Assembly: GCA_963972065.1 (NCBI GenBank)
Contig: CAXAVJ010000020.1
Coordinates: 1 to 48,831, forward strand
DNA length: 48,831 nucleotides
Direction of reading: 5' to 3'
From: UBA1479 sp963972065
GTDB lineage: Bacteria > Pseudomonadota > Alphaproteobacteria > Rhodospirillales > Casp-alpha2
Part shown: piece by piece, positions 41,519 through 48,831 of the stretch
How positions within the stretch are numbered: position 1 is the first letter of the stretch
Layout: every line of letters begins with the position of its first letter
Notes under the pieces: model-generated
Seen by the model: the letters and a program-made list of their open reading frames with translations, nothing else
Database searches by the model: none
What the model was told of the DNA's origin: nothing
Made by a program: the position numbers and the translations under genes

Positions 41519-41962
41519 CTATTCGTCGTCCGCCGGGTCGCCCGGGGCTTCCAGGTCGCGGCGCACGCGGGGGTCATGCAGGATGGCGCCGATGCGCCCC
41601 GCATGTTCAAAGCTGTGATCCAGGCGGAAGGAGAACTGGGGCAGAAACTTGAGGCTGATCTCGCGGGCGACCTGGCGGCGGATATAGGGCGTGGCGTGGT
41701 TGAGCGCCTTGAGGACCGCATCCGTGTCGATGTCGCTCATCACGCTGCCGCCGAGCGGCACCACGAACACCGTGGCGCGGCGCAGGTCGGGGCTGGCATC
41801 GACGCCGGTCACCGTGAGATTGGCCTCGGCCAAAAGCGGGTCGCGGAAATCGCGGCGTTCCAGGATACGCACCAGAACATGGCGCAGTTCCTCGCCGACG
41901 CGAAGCTGGCGCTGCGAGGGCGGCTTGGCCCCGGCCTGCCGTTTACGGGATTTTTCTGACAT
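41519..41962 (-). CDS. rbfA: Ribosome-binding factor A
   Basis: Assists maturation of the 16S rRNA 5' end in the 30S subunit. The 147-residue KH-like protein has RQLRVGEELRHVLVRILERRDFRDPLL, TVTGVDASPDLRRATVFVVPLGG, and the C-terminal SLKFLPQFSFRLDHSFEHAGRIGAIL with the family's LKF.P.L.F..D stretch. The tail is acidic (EAPGDPADDE). It lies 84 bp downstream of infB; that gap contains GC-rich hairpins (41991-42006 and 42005-42022). Confidence 0.95.
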   Translation of the reverse strand: MSEKSRKRQAGAKPPSQRQLRVGEELRHVLVRILERRDFRDPLLAEANLTVTGVDASPDLRRATVFVVPLGGSVMSDIDTDAVLKALNHATPYIRRQVAREISLKFLPQFSFRLDHSFEHAGRIGAILHDPRVRRDLEAPGDPADDE

Positions 41963-42046
41963 GGCGATGCGCTACCATTGGCCGGCCGGCGGGGCCCTCT
42001 GGCCCCGCCCGGGTCCGGGCGGATCGGCGGCCGTGTACCCGGAACC

Positions 42047-44572
42047 CTAGAGTTCCCGGGCCACTTCCTCGGTTTCGAAGCATTCGATGACGTCGCCGAC
42101 CTGGATATCCTGGTAATTGGCCAGCGCCATGCCGCATTCCGTGCCCGACTGGACTTCCTTGGCGTCGTCCTTGAACCGCTTCAGCTGGCTCAGGTCGCCC
42201 TCGTGGATGACCGTGTCGTCGCGCAGCAGGCGCACCTTGGCGCCGCGTTTGACGGTGCCTTCGGTGATCATGCAGCCGGCGACCTTGCCGACCTTGGACA
42301 CGCTGAAGACTTCGCGCACTTCGGCATAGCCCAGGAAGTTTTCGCGGATGGTCGGCGCCAGCAGGCCGGACAGCAGGGCCTTGATGTCGTCGGTCAGGTT
42401 GTAGATCACCGAATAGTAGCGGATATCCAGCCCGTCGCGTTTGGCCAGATCACGGGCCTGCGGGTTGGCGCGCACGTTGAAGCCGACGATCACCGCGTTG
42501 GAAGCGCGGGCCAGCGTCACGTCGCTTTCGTTGATGCCGCCGACGCCCGAATGCAGGACCTGCACCCGAACTTCGTCGGTCGAAAGCTTCTCCAGGGCAC
42601 CGACGATGGCCTCGGCCGAACCGTGCACGTCCGCCTTGATGACCAGCGGCACGGTCTGGGCTTCGCCTTCCTGAATTTTCTCGAACATCTGCTCGAGGGT
42701 GCCGCGGCCACCGGCCGCCGCCTGCTTGTTGCGTTCCTGGCGCTGACGGAATTCCGTGACCTCGCGGGCGCGGGATTCGGAATCGACGACGACGAAATCG
42801 TCGCCCGCCTGCGGCGTGCCGTTAAGACCCAGGATTTCGACCGGCACGGAAGGTCCGGCTTCGTCGAGCTGTTCGCCATGGGCATTGGACATGGCGCGCA
42901 CCCGGCCCCATTCGGAGCCGGCGATGAAGATTTCACCAACATGCAGCGTGCCGCGCTGGATCAGCACCGTGGCGACCGAGCCCTTGCCCTGTTCCATGCG
43001 GGCCTCGACGATGACGCCTTCGGCGGCATGGTTCGGATTGGCCTTGAGGTCGAGCAGTTCGGCCTGCAGGACGATCGCCTCTTCCAGCTTGTCCAGATTG
43101 GTCTTCTTCAGGGCCGAGACCTCGATGGACAGCACGTCGCCGCCCATTTCCTCGACCTGAACGTTGTGCTGCAGCAATTCCGTGCGCACCCGGCTGGGGT
43201 CGGCGCCGGCCACATCGATCTTGTTGATGGCGACGATGATCGGCACGCCGGCGGCCTTCGCGTGGTGGATGGCCTCGATGGTCTGCGGCATGACGCCGTC
43301 GTCGGCGGCAACGCAAAGCACGACGATGTCCGTGACCTGAGCGCCGCGCGCGCGCATTTCGGTGAAGGCGGCGTGGCCCGGGGTGTCGATGAACGAGATC
43401 TTCGCCCCCGACGGGGTCGTCACCTGATAGGCGCCGATGTGCTGCGTGATGCCGCCGGCTTCGCCGCCGGCCACGTCGGTCGCGCGCAGCGCGTCGAGCA
43501 GCGAGGTCTTGCCGTGGTCGACATGGCCCATGACCGTGACCACCGGGGCCCGGGACGTCAGATCCTTGGGATCGTCCTGGTCACGGCGCAGGCCCTGTTC
43601 CACGTCGGACTCGGAGACGCGGCGGAGGCGGTGGCCGAATTCCTCGACCACCAGTTCCGCCGTGTCGGCGTCGATCGTCTGGGTGATGGTGGCCATGACG
43701 CCCATCTTCATGAGCGCCTTGACCACGTCGGCACCGCGTTCGGCCATGCGGTTCGCCAGTTCCTGAACGGTAATGGCTTCGGGAACAACGACTTCACGCA
43801 CGACCTTGGCACCTTCCTGCAGCAATTCACGCTGCTTTTGTTTTTCGCGTTCGCGGGCCCGCCGGACCGAGGCGATGGAACGCTGGCGATCCTCCTCGCC
43901 CTCAAGCGCGTCGGAGATCGTCAGTTTGCCGCGGCGGCGTTCGTTGTAGCCTCGCGTGGGTGCGGCGCGGCGGACCTCGGCCGGGCCCTTCTTGCCGCGA
44001 CTCTTGCCGCGGGGACCGTCGTCATCTTCCTCTTGGCGGGCCGCCGCCGGGCGCGGCCGGGCGGGACGCCCATCCTCGCCGGGGATCGGTGCCGGCGCCA
44101 CATCGGCCGGCGCGGGGGCCGGTGCCGGGGCGGCGGACTTGGCGGGTTCGGCCGCGGGTTCTTCGACCGGCTCCGGCTCCGGTTCCGGTTCGGCGCGAAC
44201 GACCGGCGTCGGGCCGAGCGGACGGGCCGGCGCGGCTTCGGGGGCGTCGTCCTTGGTCTGCTGCGCGGTCTCCAGGGCCTTCTGGCGGGCCTGGAGTTCC
44301 TGGTCGGTGAGATCGCGCGGCGACGTGTCGCCGTCGTCATCGTGCTGGGCGTCGCCGGCGCCCGCCGGGCGCGCGTCGTCCTTGGCCGTCGCGATGGTAC
44401 GGCTCTTCTTGACCTCGACGGTGACCATCTTGGACCGCCCGTGGGAGAAGTTCTGGCGCGTCTGGCGCTTTTCCACGGTCTTGTTCAGCGTCAGCTTTCC
44501 GCCGCCGCCGCCCAGGCCCAGCTTGCCGCTGCCGCCCTTGTCCGCCTTGTCTTTTTCAGTCGTCTCAGCCAT
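42047..44572 (-). CDS. infB: Translation initiation factor IF-2
   Basis: GTPase that delivers fMet-tRNA to the 30S subunit. The 841-residue protein has a long low-complexity, charged N-terminus (Ala/Pro/Glu-rich, about 60-200, with an RGYNERRRGKLTI-type basic patch). The IF2 N-terminal helical domain follows, then the GTPase motifs GHVDHGKTSLLDAL, DTPGHAAFTEMRARG and NKIDVAGAD, and domains II-IV to the end AREL. The ATG at 44572 has AAGG six bases upstream and is preferred over a TTG one codon earlier. It sits between ylxR and rbfA. Confidence 0.97.
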   Translation of the reverse strand: MAETTEKDKADKGGSGKLGLGGGGGKLTLNKTVEKRQTRQNFSHGRSKMVTVEVKKSRTIATAKDDARPAGAGDAQHDDDGDTSPRDLTDQELQARQKALETAQQTKDDAPEAAPARPLGPTPVVRAEPEPEPEPVEEPAAEPAKSAAPAPAPAPADVAPAPIPGEDGRPARPRPAAARQEEDDDGPRGKSRGKKGPAEVRRAAPTRGYNERRRGKLTISDALEGEEDRQRSIASVRRAREREKQKQRELLQEGAKVVREVVVPEAITVQELANRMAERGADVVKALMKMGVMATITQTIDADTAELVVEEFGHRLRRVSESDVEQGLRRDQDDPKDLTSRAPVVTVMGHVDHGKTSLLDALRATDVAGGEAGGITQHIGAYQVTTPSGAKISFIDTPGHAAFTEMRARGAQVTDIVVLCVAADDGVMPQTIEAIHHAKAAGVPIIVAINKIDVAGADPSRVRTELLQHNVQVEEMGGDVLSIEVSALKKTNLDKLEEAIVLQAELLDLKANPNHAAEGVIVEARMEQGKGSVATVLIQRGTLHVGEIFIAGSEWGRVRAMSNAHGEQLDEAGPSVPVEILGLNGTPQAGDDFVVVDSESRAREVTEFRQRQERNKQAAAGGRGTLEQMFEKIQEGEAQTVPLVIKADVHGSAEAIVGALEKLSTDEVRVQVLHSGVGGINESDVTLARASNAVIVGFNVRANPQARDLAKRDGLDIRYYSVIYNLTDDIKALLSGLLAPTIRENFLGYAEVREVFSVSKVGKVAGCMITEGTVKRGAKVRLLRDDTVIHEGDLSQLKRFKDDAKEVQSGTECGMALANYQDIQVGDVIECFETEEVAREL

Positions 44573-44632
44573 CAATACCTTCCGATCGGCACGGTCCGGA
44601 GCCCCGGATTTTCGGGCTCCAGTGAACCCGGC

Positions 44633-45289
44633 CTATTCCTGCGAGGGAGAAGTCTTTCCGGCCGGGGCGCCCTCGCGAAACCCCAAAAGCCGGTTTTGTT
44701 CGAAGACCAGGCGATCCGCCAAGCCGCCGGATGCGACCGCCGCATGGACCACATGATCCCGGCCCAGCGCGCGGCCCAATTCGGCTGCGTCCAGGACCGT
44801 GAATTGCGTCAGCCCCGACGCCAGGGCCCGCAGCTTGGACTTGCCGTCCTCGCTGCCGTCCCGGGCCGCAACCAACAGACCGCGTTTGGCGGTCCTCAGC
44901 CAGGCGTCGGTCTTTTCAAACCCGGCGACAACCCGGCCCGCCCGGCGCGCCAGACCCAGCGCATCCATGCAACGGCGGACCATCTGCGCCTCGATATCGT
45001 CCGCCAAGCGGGGCGGAACGGTGACCTTGCGCTTGGCCGCCTTGGCGAAATGGTTCTTTTCGCTGGCTGTATTTACCACATCGCGGCGGGCACTCAACCA
45101 TATTCCCCGCCCGGGCAGGTTGCCGGCCAGGTCGGGAACGATGCAGTCGTCGGGGCCGACGACGAAACGGATGAGTTCCGAGACAGGCTTTTTTTCCCCG
45201 GTGACGGCACAGCGGCGGACGGGTCCGCCGTCCTCATCGGACGTCGGGGCCATGTCGTCTTCCGCGTGGGTTTGCAGTCCACGGGTCAT
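44633..45289 (-). CDS. YlxR (DUF448) RNA-binding protein fused to an L7Ae-like domain
   Basis: 218-residue two-domain protein. Residues about 24-85 are the YlxR/DUF448 domain (RRCAVTGEKKPVSELIRFV, GRGIWLSARRDVVNTA), a small basic RNA-binding fold. Residues about 105-200 resemble an L7Ae/L30e domain (DALGLARRAGRVVAGFEKTDAWLRTAKRGLLVAARD). In many Firmicutes these are two adjacent genes (ylxR, ylxQ) at this place. The ATG at 45289 has GGAG six bases upstream. It lies between nusA and infB; a role in nusA-operon RNA metabolism is likely but not defined. Confidence 0.9.
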   Translation of the reverse strand: MTRGLQTHAEDDMAPTSDEDGGPVRRCAVTGEKKPVSELIRFVVGPDDCIVPDLAGNLPGRGIWLSARRDVVNTASEKNHFAKAAKRKVTVPPRLADDIEAQMVRRCMDALGLARRAGRVVAGFEKTDAWLRTAKRGLLVAARDGSEDGKSKLRALASGLTQFTVLDAAELGRALGRDHVVHAAVASGGLADRLVFEQNRLLGFREGAPAGKTSPSQE

Positions 45290-45344
45290 GCCTGTCTCCG
45301 GTTCTAACTCATCGTGCCGTCTCGCCGTGCACCCCAACCGGCCC

Positions 45345-46940
45345 CTAGGACGCCTGCGGCGCGTCGCCGCCGTCTTCTTCGGAGGCCGCATCGCCGTCAC
45401 CAGCCGCCGCGTCTTCGTCGGCAAACCAATGGGCGCGGGCGGCCATGATGATCTGGTTGGCGGCGTCAAGCGTCATCGTGCCCTGGGGGGCGATTTCCAG
45501 AAGCTCGTCACCGGCCAGGTCGCCCAGATCGTCGCGGCTTTTCACGCCGGCATCGCCGAGCGCCACCATCAATTCGTTGGTGATGCCCTCGATTTCGATC
45601 AGGTCGTCCTCGACACCCAGTTCACGGCGCCGGGCGTCGAACTCGGCGTCGCGGGTTTCCAGGTAGGTTTGGGCACGGGCCTGCAGTTCGCGGGCCACGT
45701 CCTCGTCGAAGCCTTCGATGTCGGTCAGGTCCTCGATCTGCACGAAGGCCACTTCCTCGACCTTGGAAAAGCCTTCGGTGACCAGCAGATGGGCGATCAC
45801 GTCGTCGACGTCGAGGGCTTCCACGAACAGGGCGGAACGGGCGCGGAATTCCTCGTTGCGGCGTTCCGATTCCTCGGCTTCCGTGAAGATGTCGATATCC
45901 CAGCCCGACAGCTGCGAGGCCAGACGCACGTTCTGACCGCGCCGGCCGATGGCCAGGGACAGCTGATCGTCGGGCACCACGACCTCAATCCGGTGGGCGT
46001 CCTGGTCCATGACGACCTTGGACACCTCCGCCGGGGCCAGGGCGTTGACGATGAAGGCGGCCTCGTCCGGCGACCACTGGATGATGTCGATCTTTTCACC
46101 CTGCAATTCGCCGACCACGGCCTGCACGCGCGAGCCGCGCATGCCGATGCAGGGGCCGACGGGATCGATGGAACTGTCGTGCGACTGCACGGCGATCTTG
46201 GCGCGCGAACCCGGATCGCGGGCCACGGACTTGATTTCGATGATGCCGTCATAGATTTCCGGCACTTCCTGCTTGAACAGGGCCGCCATGAACTGCGGAT
46301 GCGTGCGCGACAGGAAGATCTGCGGTCCGCGGGTTTCCTCGCGCACGTCCATGATGTAGGCACGCACCCGGTCGCCGTTGGAGAAATGCTCGCGCGGGAT
46401 CGATTCATCCCGGCGCAGCAGCGCCTCGGCGCGGCCCAGGTCGACGATCACGTTGCCGTATTCGATACGCTTGACCAGGCCGTTGACGACCTCGCCGATG
46501 CGGTCCTGGTATTCCTCGTACTGGCGCTTGCGCTCGGCCTCGCGGACCTTCTGGACGATGACCTGCTTGGCGGTCTGGGCGGCGATGCGCCCGAAGTCGA
46601 TGGGCGGCAGGGGATCAACCAGGAATTCGCCGACCACCGCATCGGCCTTGCGCTGCTTGGCCTGCTCCAGGGTCAGCTGGGTGATTTCGTTCTCGACGGC
46701 CTCGGCGTTTTCGACGACTTCCAGGAAGCGGGCCAGGGTGATCGCGCCCGACACGCGGTCGATGACCGCGCGGATGTCGTGTTCATGCCCGTATTTGGAG
46801 CGCCCGGCCTTCTGGATCGCCTGTTCCATGGCTTCCAGGACCTCGTCCCGCTCGATGCCCTTGTCGCGGGCGGCCTGATCGGCGGCGGCCAGCAGTTCCG
46901 GGCGGGCGTGGACGGCTTCGTTTTGCATGACGTCGCTCAT
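45345..46940 (-). CDS. nusA: Transcription termination/antitermination protein NusA
   Basis: RNA polymerase-bound factor controlling pausing, termination and antitermination. The 531-residue protein has the N-terminal domain, the S1 domain (RIGEVVNGLVKRIEYGNVIVDLGRAEALLRRDE), the family motif EIYDGIIEIKSVARDPGSRAKIAV, and KH1/KH2 (DPVGPCIGMRGSRVQAVVGEL; LAIGRRGQNVRLASQLSGWDIDI). Two C-terminal acidic repeat-type segments (FVQIEDLTDIEGFDE; ELMVALGDAGVKSRDDLGDLAGDEL) are followed by a very acidic tail. It lies 50 bp after rimP. NusA may regulate its own operon through the terminator in the leader. Confidence 0.97.
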   Translation of the reverse strand: MSDVMQNEAVHARPELLAAADQAARDKGIERDEVLEAMEQAIQKAGRSKYGHEHDIRAVIDRVSGAITLARFLEVVENAEAVENEITQLTLEQAKQRKADAVVGEFLVDPLPPIDFGRIAAQTAKQVIVQKVREAERKRQYEEYQDRIGEVVNGLVKRIEYGNVIVDLGRAEALLRRDESIPREHFSNGDRVRAYIMDVREETRGPQIFLSRTHPQFMAALFKQEVPEIYDGIIEIKSVARDPGSRAKIAVQSHDSSIDPVGPCIGMRGSRVQAVVGELQGEKIDIIQWSPDEAAFIVNALAPAEVSKVVMDQDAHRIEVVVPDDQLSLAIGRRGQNVRLASQLSGWDIDIFTEAEESERRNEEFRARSALFVEALDVDDVIAHLLVTEGFSKVEEVAFVQIEDLTDIEGFDEDVARELQARAQTYLETRDAEFDARRRELGVEDDLIEIEGITNELMVALGDAGVKSRDDLGDLAGDELLEIAPQGTMTLDAANQIIMAARAHWFADEDAAAGDGDAASEEDGGDAPQAS

Positions 46941-46990
46941 TTCCGATGTTCCTTCAAACTCACAAAAAAGTCGGTTTCCGGCGGGACGGC

Positions 46991-47479
46991 CTATCCGTCC
47001 GCCTGCTGATGGGCCGCGATCAATTCATCGGTCATCAGCAGTTTTGATTTCTGAATGTCGGCGAAGGGCAGGCGGACCTCGCCTTCCGTCACGTCCATCA
47101 CCACGTCCGTGCCGTCGACGCCGAGCAGGCGGCCGGAAAACCGGCGCCGGCCCTCGACGGGGACGTCCATTTCGACGCGCGCATCGAACCCGGCGTAGCG
47201 CGCGAAATCGGCCAGCTTGACCAGCGGCCGATCGATGCCGGGCGATGAGACCTCAAGCACATAGTGATCGTCGATGGGGTCTTCCACGTCCAAAAGCGCC
47301 GACACGGTGCGCGAGATGACCGCGCAATGATCGACGTTCATGGCCGATCCGTCCTTGGGCTCGGCCATGACCTGCAGCTTCTTGTTGCGCTGGCCGGACA
47401 CCAGGACGCGGACAAGCTCGAAGCCCAAATCCTCGATGGCCGGGCGGATGATCTCGGCGATGCGCTGTTCCAAGGTCAC
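46991..47479 (-). CDS. rimP: Ribosome maturation factor RimP
   Basis: Needed for 30S subunit maturation. The 162-residue protein has the family segments LEQRIAEIIRPAIEDLGFELVRVLV, MNVDHCAVISRTVSALLDVEDPIDDHYVLEVSSPGIDRPL and the C-terminal SH3-like domain (RRFSGRLLGVDGTDVVMDV ... LPFADIQKSKLL). The GTG at 47479 gives the normal N-terminus; the longer open frame would run through a terminator hairpin and start beyond it. First gene of the rimP-nusA-ylxR-infB-rbfA-truB-rpsO-pnp operon. Confidence 0.95.
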   Translation of the reverse strand: MTLEQRIAEIIRPAIEDLGFELVRVLVSGQRNKKLQVMAEPKDGSAMNVDHCAVISRTVSALLDVEDPIDDHYVLEVSSPGIDRPLVKLADFARYAGFDARVEMDVPVEGRRRFSGRLLGVDGTDVVMDVTEGEVRLPFADIQKSKLLMTDELIAAHQQADG

Positions 47480-47532
47480 GTGGTCGGGGTTCCTATCGTC
47501 CGCGGCCCGGTCGGCGGCCGCGAAGCACTTGG

Positions 47533-47567
47533 TACAAAAAACACAAAAGGCGGGCCACCGGCCCGCC
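47533..47567 (-). terminator. Intrinsic terminator in the rimP leader (candidate attenuator)
   Basis: Reverse strand: perfect 8-bp stem GGCGGGCC, 3-base loop, GGCCCGCC (47549-47567), followed by TTTTGTGTTTTTTG. It lies downstream of a good promoter (47628-47656) and 53 bp upstream of the rimP start, with no clear second promoter in between, so it is placed to attenuate the operon. It could alternatively end trmB transcripts. Confidence 0.75.
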
Positions 47568-47597
47568 CCATCAATTCCGTTATCGGACTTAACGAAG

Positions 47598-47622
47598 CGC
47601 ATTTCCTTAAACGTGAAATGCG
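47598..47622 (-). other. 5'-end hairpin of the rimP leader
   Basis: Perfect 8-bp inverted repeat CGCATTTC-N9-GAAATGCG. The predicted transcription start (about 47621) falls at its outer edge, so the mRNA would begin with this stem. It could stabilise the leader or take part in an alternative fold controlling the downstream terminator. Confidence 0.4.
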
Positions 47623-47627
47623 GGGCC

Positions 47628-47656
47628 TATATAGTCCCAAATCGTCCGCAAGACAA
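47628..47656 (-). promoter_or_regulatory. Promoter of the rimP-nusA-infB-pnp operon (TTGTCT-N17-TATATA)
   Basis: Reverse strand: -35 TTGTCT (47656-47651), 17-bp spacer, -10 TATATA (47633-47628). It lies immediately after the trmB stop at 47680. Predicted start near 47621 and a leader of about 140 nt containing two hairpins. Confidence 0.6.
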
Positions 47657-47679
47657 GCCTCGCCGTGATTTTCCGCGCC

Positions 47680-48366
47680 CTACCCGCCCCGGCGGCGGAA
47701 CTCCAGATAGACCCGGTGCGGGCCGGCCAGGCCCTTTTCCTCGTAGCGGGTGGGATATCCGTCGGTCCAGCGCGTGCGCCAATCGGCCGCCGTCCTGGCC
47801 GTCCATTCGAATTCCGGATGGTTGGCCGCCAGGCCCAGGGCCCAGCGGGCATGGCCCATATGGTCGGTCGCGAAGCGGAACAGGCCGCCGGGGGCCAGGA
47901 TGCGGGCCAATTGATCCAGGGTTTCCCGCTGCACGAACCGGCGGTTCCAATGGCGTTTCTTGGGCCAGGGGTCGGAATAAAGCAGATAAACGCGGTCGAT
48001 CGACCCCGGCGCGAGGCGCGGCAGCAATTGGCGCGCGTCGTCATCGTGCAGGCGGATATTGTCCAGCGACCGTTCCGTGATCTGGGCAAGCAGGGTCGCC
48101 ACGCCATTGACGAAAGGCTCACAGCCGATGAAGCCGATATCGGGATGGGCCTGGGCCTGATCGGCCAGGTGTTCACCGGCGCCGAAGCCGATTTCCATCC
48201 AATAGGCGGACTTGCCCCCGTCGAACAGGCCGGCCGGATCGAGCGGCCCGTCCCCGGGCGGCACCCGCAGGGTCGGCAGAAGGTCGGCGACCAGGGCGCT
48301 ACGGCCGGGGCGGAGCTTCTTGCCCCGCCGCCGGCCGTAAAACCGTGGTTGTTCCTCAGGATTCAT
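47680..48366 (-). CDS. trmB: tRNA (guanine-N7-)-methyltransferase
   Basis: Methylates G46 in the variable loop of tRNAs using SAM. The 228-residue protein has the N-terminal RFYGRRRGKKLRPGRSALV, SAM site MEIGFGAGEHLADQA, GCEPFVNGVATLL, the catalytic YLLYSDPWPKKRHWNRRFVQ and the C-terminal TRYEEKGLAGPHRVYLEF. Length is normal. It lies 49 bp downstream of metK, which makes its SAM co-substrate. Confidence 0.95.
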   Translation of the reverse strand: MNPEEQPRFYGRRRGKKLRPGRSALVADLLPTLRVPPGDGPLDPAGLFDGGKSAYWMEIGFGAGEHLADQAQAHPDIGFIGCEPFVNGVATLLAQITERSLDNIRLHDDDARQLLPRLAPGSIDRVYLLYSDPWPKKRHWNRRFVQRETLDQLARILAPGGLFRFATDHMGHARWALGLAANHPEFEWTARTAADWRTRWTDGYPTRYEEKGLAGPHRVYLEFRRRGG

Positions 48367-48415
48367 GTCCGTCGCCCCCGAAAGGCCCGGCCCAGCGACG
48401 GCAGTCGCCCTGAAC

Positions 48416-48831
48416 TTAGGCCCCGAAGGCCGCTTTCAGGCCGTCGACCAGGTCGGTCTTTTCCCAGGAAAAGCCGCCGTCGGCATCAGGCTTGCGGCCG
48501 AAATGGCCGTAGGCCGAGGTGCGCGCATAGATCGGCTTGTTCAGCTCCAGATGCTCGCGGATGCCGCGCGGGCTGAGATTGACCATTTCCTGCAGTTTGG
48601 CGGAAATCTGCTCTTCGGCGACGCGGCCCGTCCCCTGGGTATCGACATAAACCGACAGCGGCTTGGACACACCGATCGCATAGGCCAGCTGAATAACGCA
48701 TTTGTCGGCCAGGCCGGCGGCGACCACGTTCTTCGCCAGATAGCGCGCCCCGTAGGCGGCCGAGCGGTCGACCTTCGTCGGATCCTTGCCGGAGAAGGCA
48801 CCACCGCCGTGGGGCGCCGCCCCGCCGTAGG
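48416..48831 (-). CDS. metK: S-adenosylmethionine synthetase, 3' part only
   Basis: Makes S-adenosylmethionine from methionine and ATP. Only the last 138 codons are in the window; the 5' end lies beyond the right edge. The reading frame gives YGGAAPHGGGAFSGKDPTKVD, the ATP/methionine-binding GGGAFSGKD motif of MetK, followed by RSAAYGARYLAKNVVAAGLADKC and a C-terminal ISAKLQEMVNLSPRGIREHL region. The stop at 48416 is 49 bp before trmB. Any promoter or SAM riboswitch lies outside. Confidence 0.95.
   Translation of the reverse strand, partial: YGGAAPHGGGAFSGKDPTKVDRSAAYGARYLAKNVVAAGLADKCVIQLAYAIGVSKPLSVYVDTQGTGRVAEEQISAKLQEMVNLSPRGIREHLELNKPIYARTSAYGHFGRKPDADGGFSWEKTDLVDGLKAAFGA

Noticed and set aside
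41978..45307. Very long open frame (1109 codons) on the + strand opposite infB and ylxR
   Set aside because: Shadow of infB codon structure in GC-rich DNA; composition is His/Asp/Gly-rich without any family motif, and infB, ylxR on the other strand are unmistakable.
47480..47602. Longer RimP starting at an ATG at 47602
   Set aside because: The added 41 residues would be translated from the terminator stem and leader and are not similar to the family; the GTG at 47479 fits.

Overview
The window is GC-rich, gene-dense bacterial chromosome from an alphaproteobacterium, most likely a member of the Rhodospirillales or a close relative. The evidence is the order of conserved blocks: rpsT-dnaA-dnaN-recF-gyrB; mutM/ubiE-ubiB-coaBC-dut; metK-trmB-rimP-nusA-ylxR-infB-rbfA-truB-rpsO-pnp; fabA-fabB-fabI next to an Irr-type Fur regulator. 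No insertion sequence, prophage, integrase, CRISPR array or tRNA gene was seen. Family assignments were made by reading translated sequence and motifs, with no database search.

Left part (1-9.8 kb): the end of cobS and a divergent cobT (cobalamin lower-ligand assembly). Next come two tandem paralogues resembling GGDEF-EAL proteins stripped of catalytic residues. A surface-sugar operon follows (UDP-glucuronate decarboxylase, gmhA, hldE), converging on a class A penicillin-binding protein.

Replication region (9.8-20.2 kb): a small pentapeptide-repeat protein directly downstream of gyrB, then gyrB, recF, dnaN and dnaA, all leftward. A 740-bp gap with a strong AT-rich island follows, holding a perfect TGTGA-N6-TCACA palindrome upstream of a TATAAT box facing dnaA. 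Then come rpsT, an enoyl-CoA hydratase, a small secreted protein and mutM. The recF reading frame has no ATG, GTG or TTG early enough to include its conserved N-terminus.

Middle (20.3-31.6 kb): rightward ubiE, ubiB, coaBC, dut and a sulfur-related run (CymR-like Rrf2 regulator, cysK, MoeB-like E1 enzyme, DsrE-like protein). Leftward pabB-pabC, a 2-hydroxyacid dehydrogenase, and a rightward secreted SH3b protein follow. Two intergenic gaps carry dispersed palindromic repeats, one family present in two inverted copies.

Iron/peroxide and lipid region (31.6-37.7 kb): irr, rubrerythrin, an Fe-S CCG-domain protein and a DUF3501 protein form a leftward module, with candidate Irr operators in front of both irr and rubrerythrin. 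Upstream lies fabA-fabB-fabI (unsaturated fatty acid synthesis).

Right part (37.8-48.8 kb): the long translation and RNA operon rimP to pnp, with a sigma70-like promoter and an intrinsic terminator in its leader (a candidate attenuator). It is preceded by trmB and the 3' end of metK. The most notable items are the catalytically dead tandem GGDEF-EAL pair, the Irr-controlled rubrerythrin/Fe-S/DUF3501 module, the CRP-type site at the putative origin, the recF start and the rimP leader attenuator.
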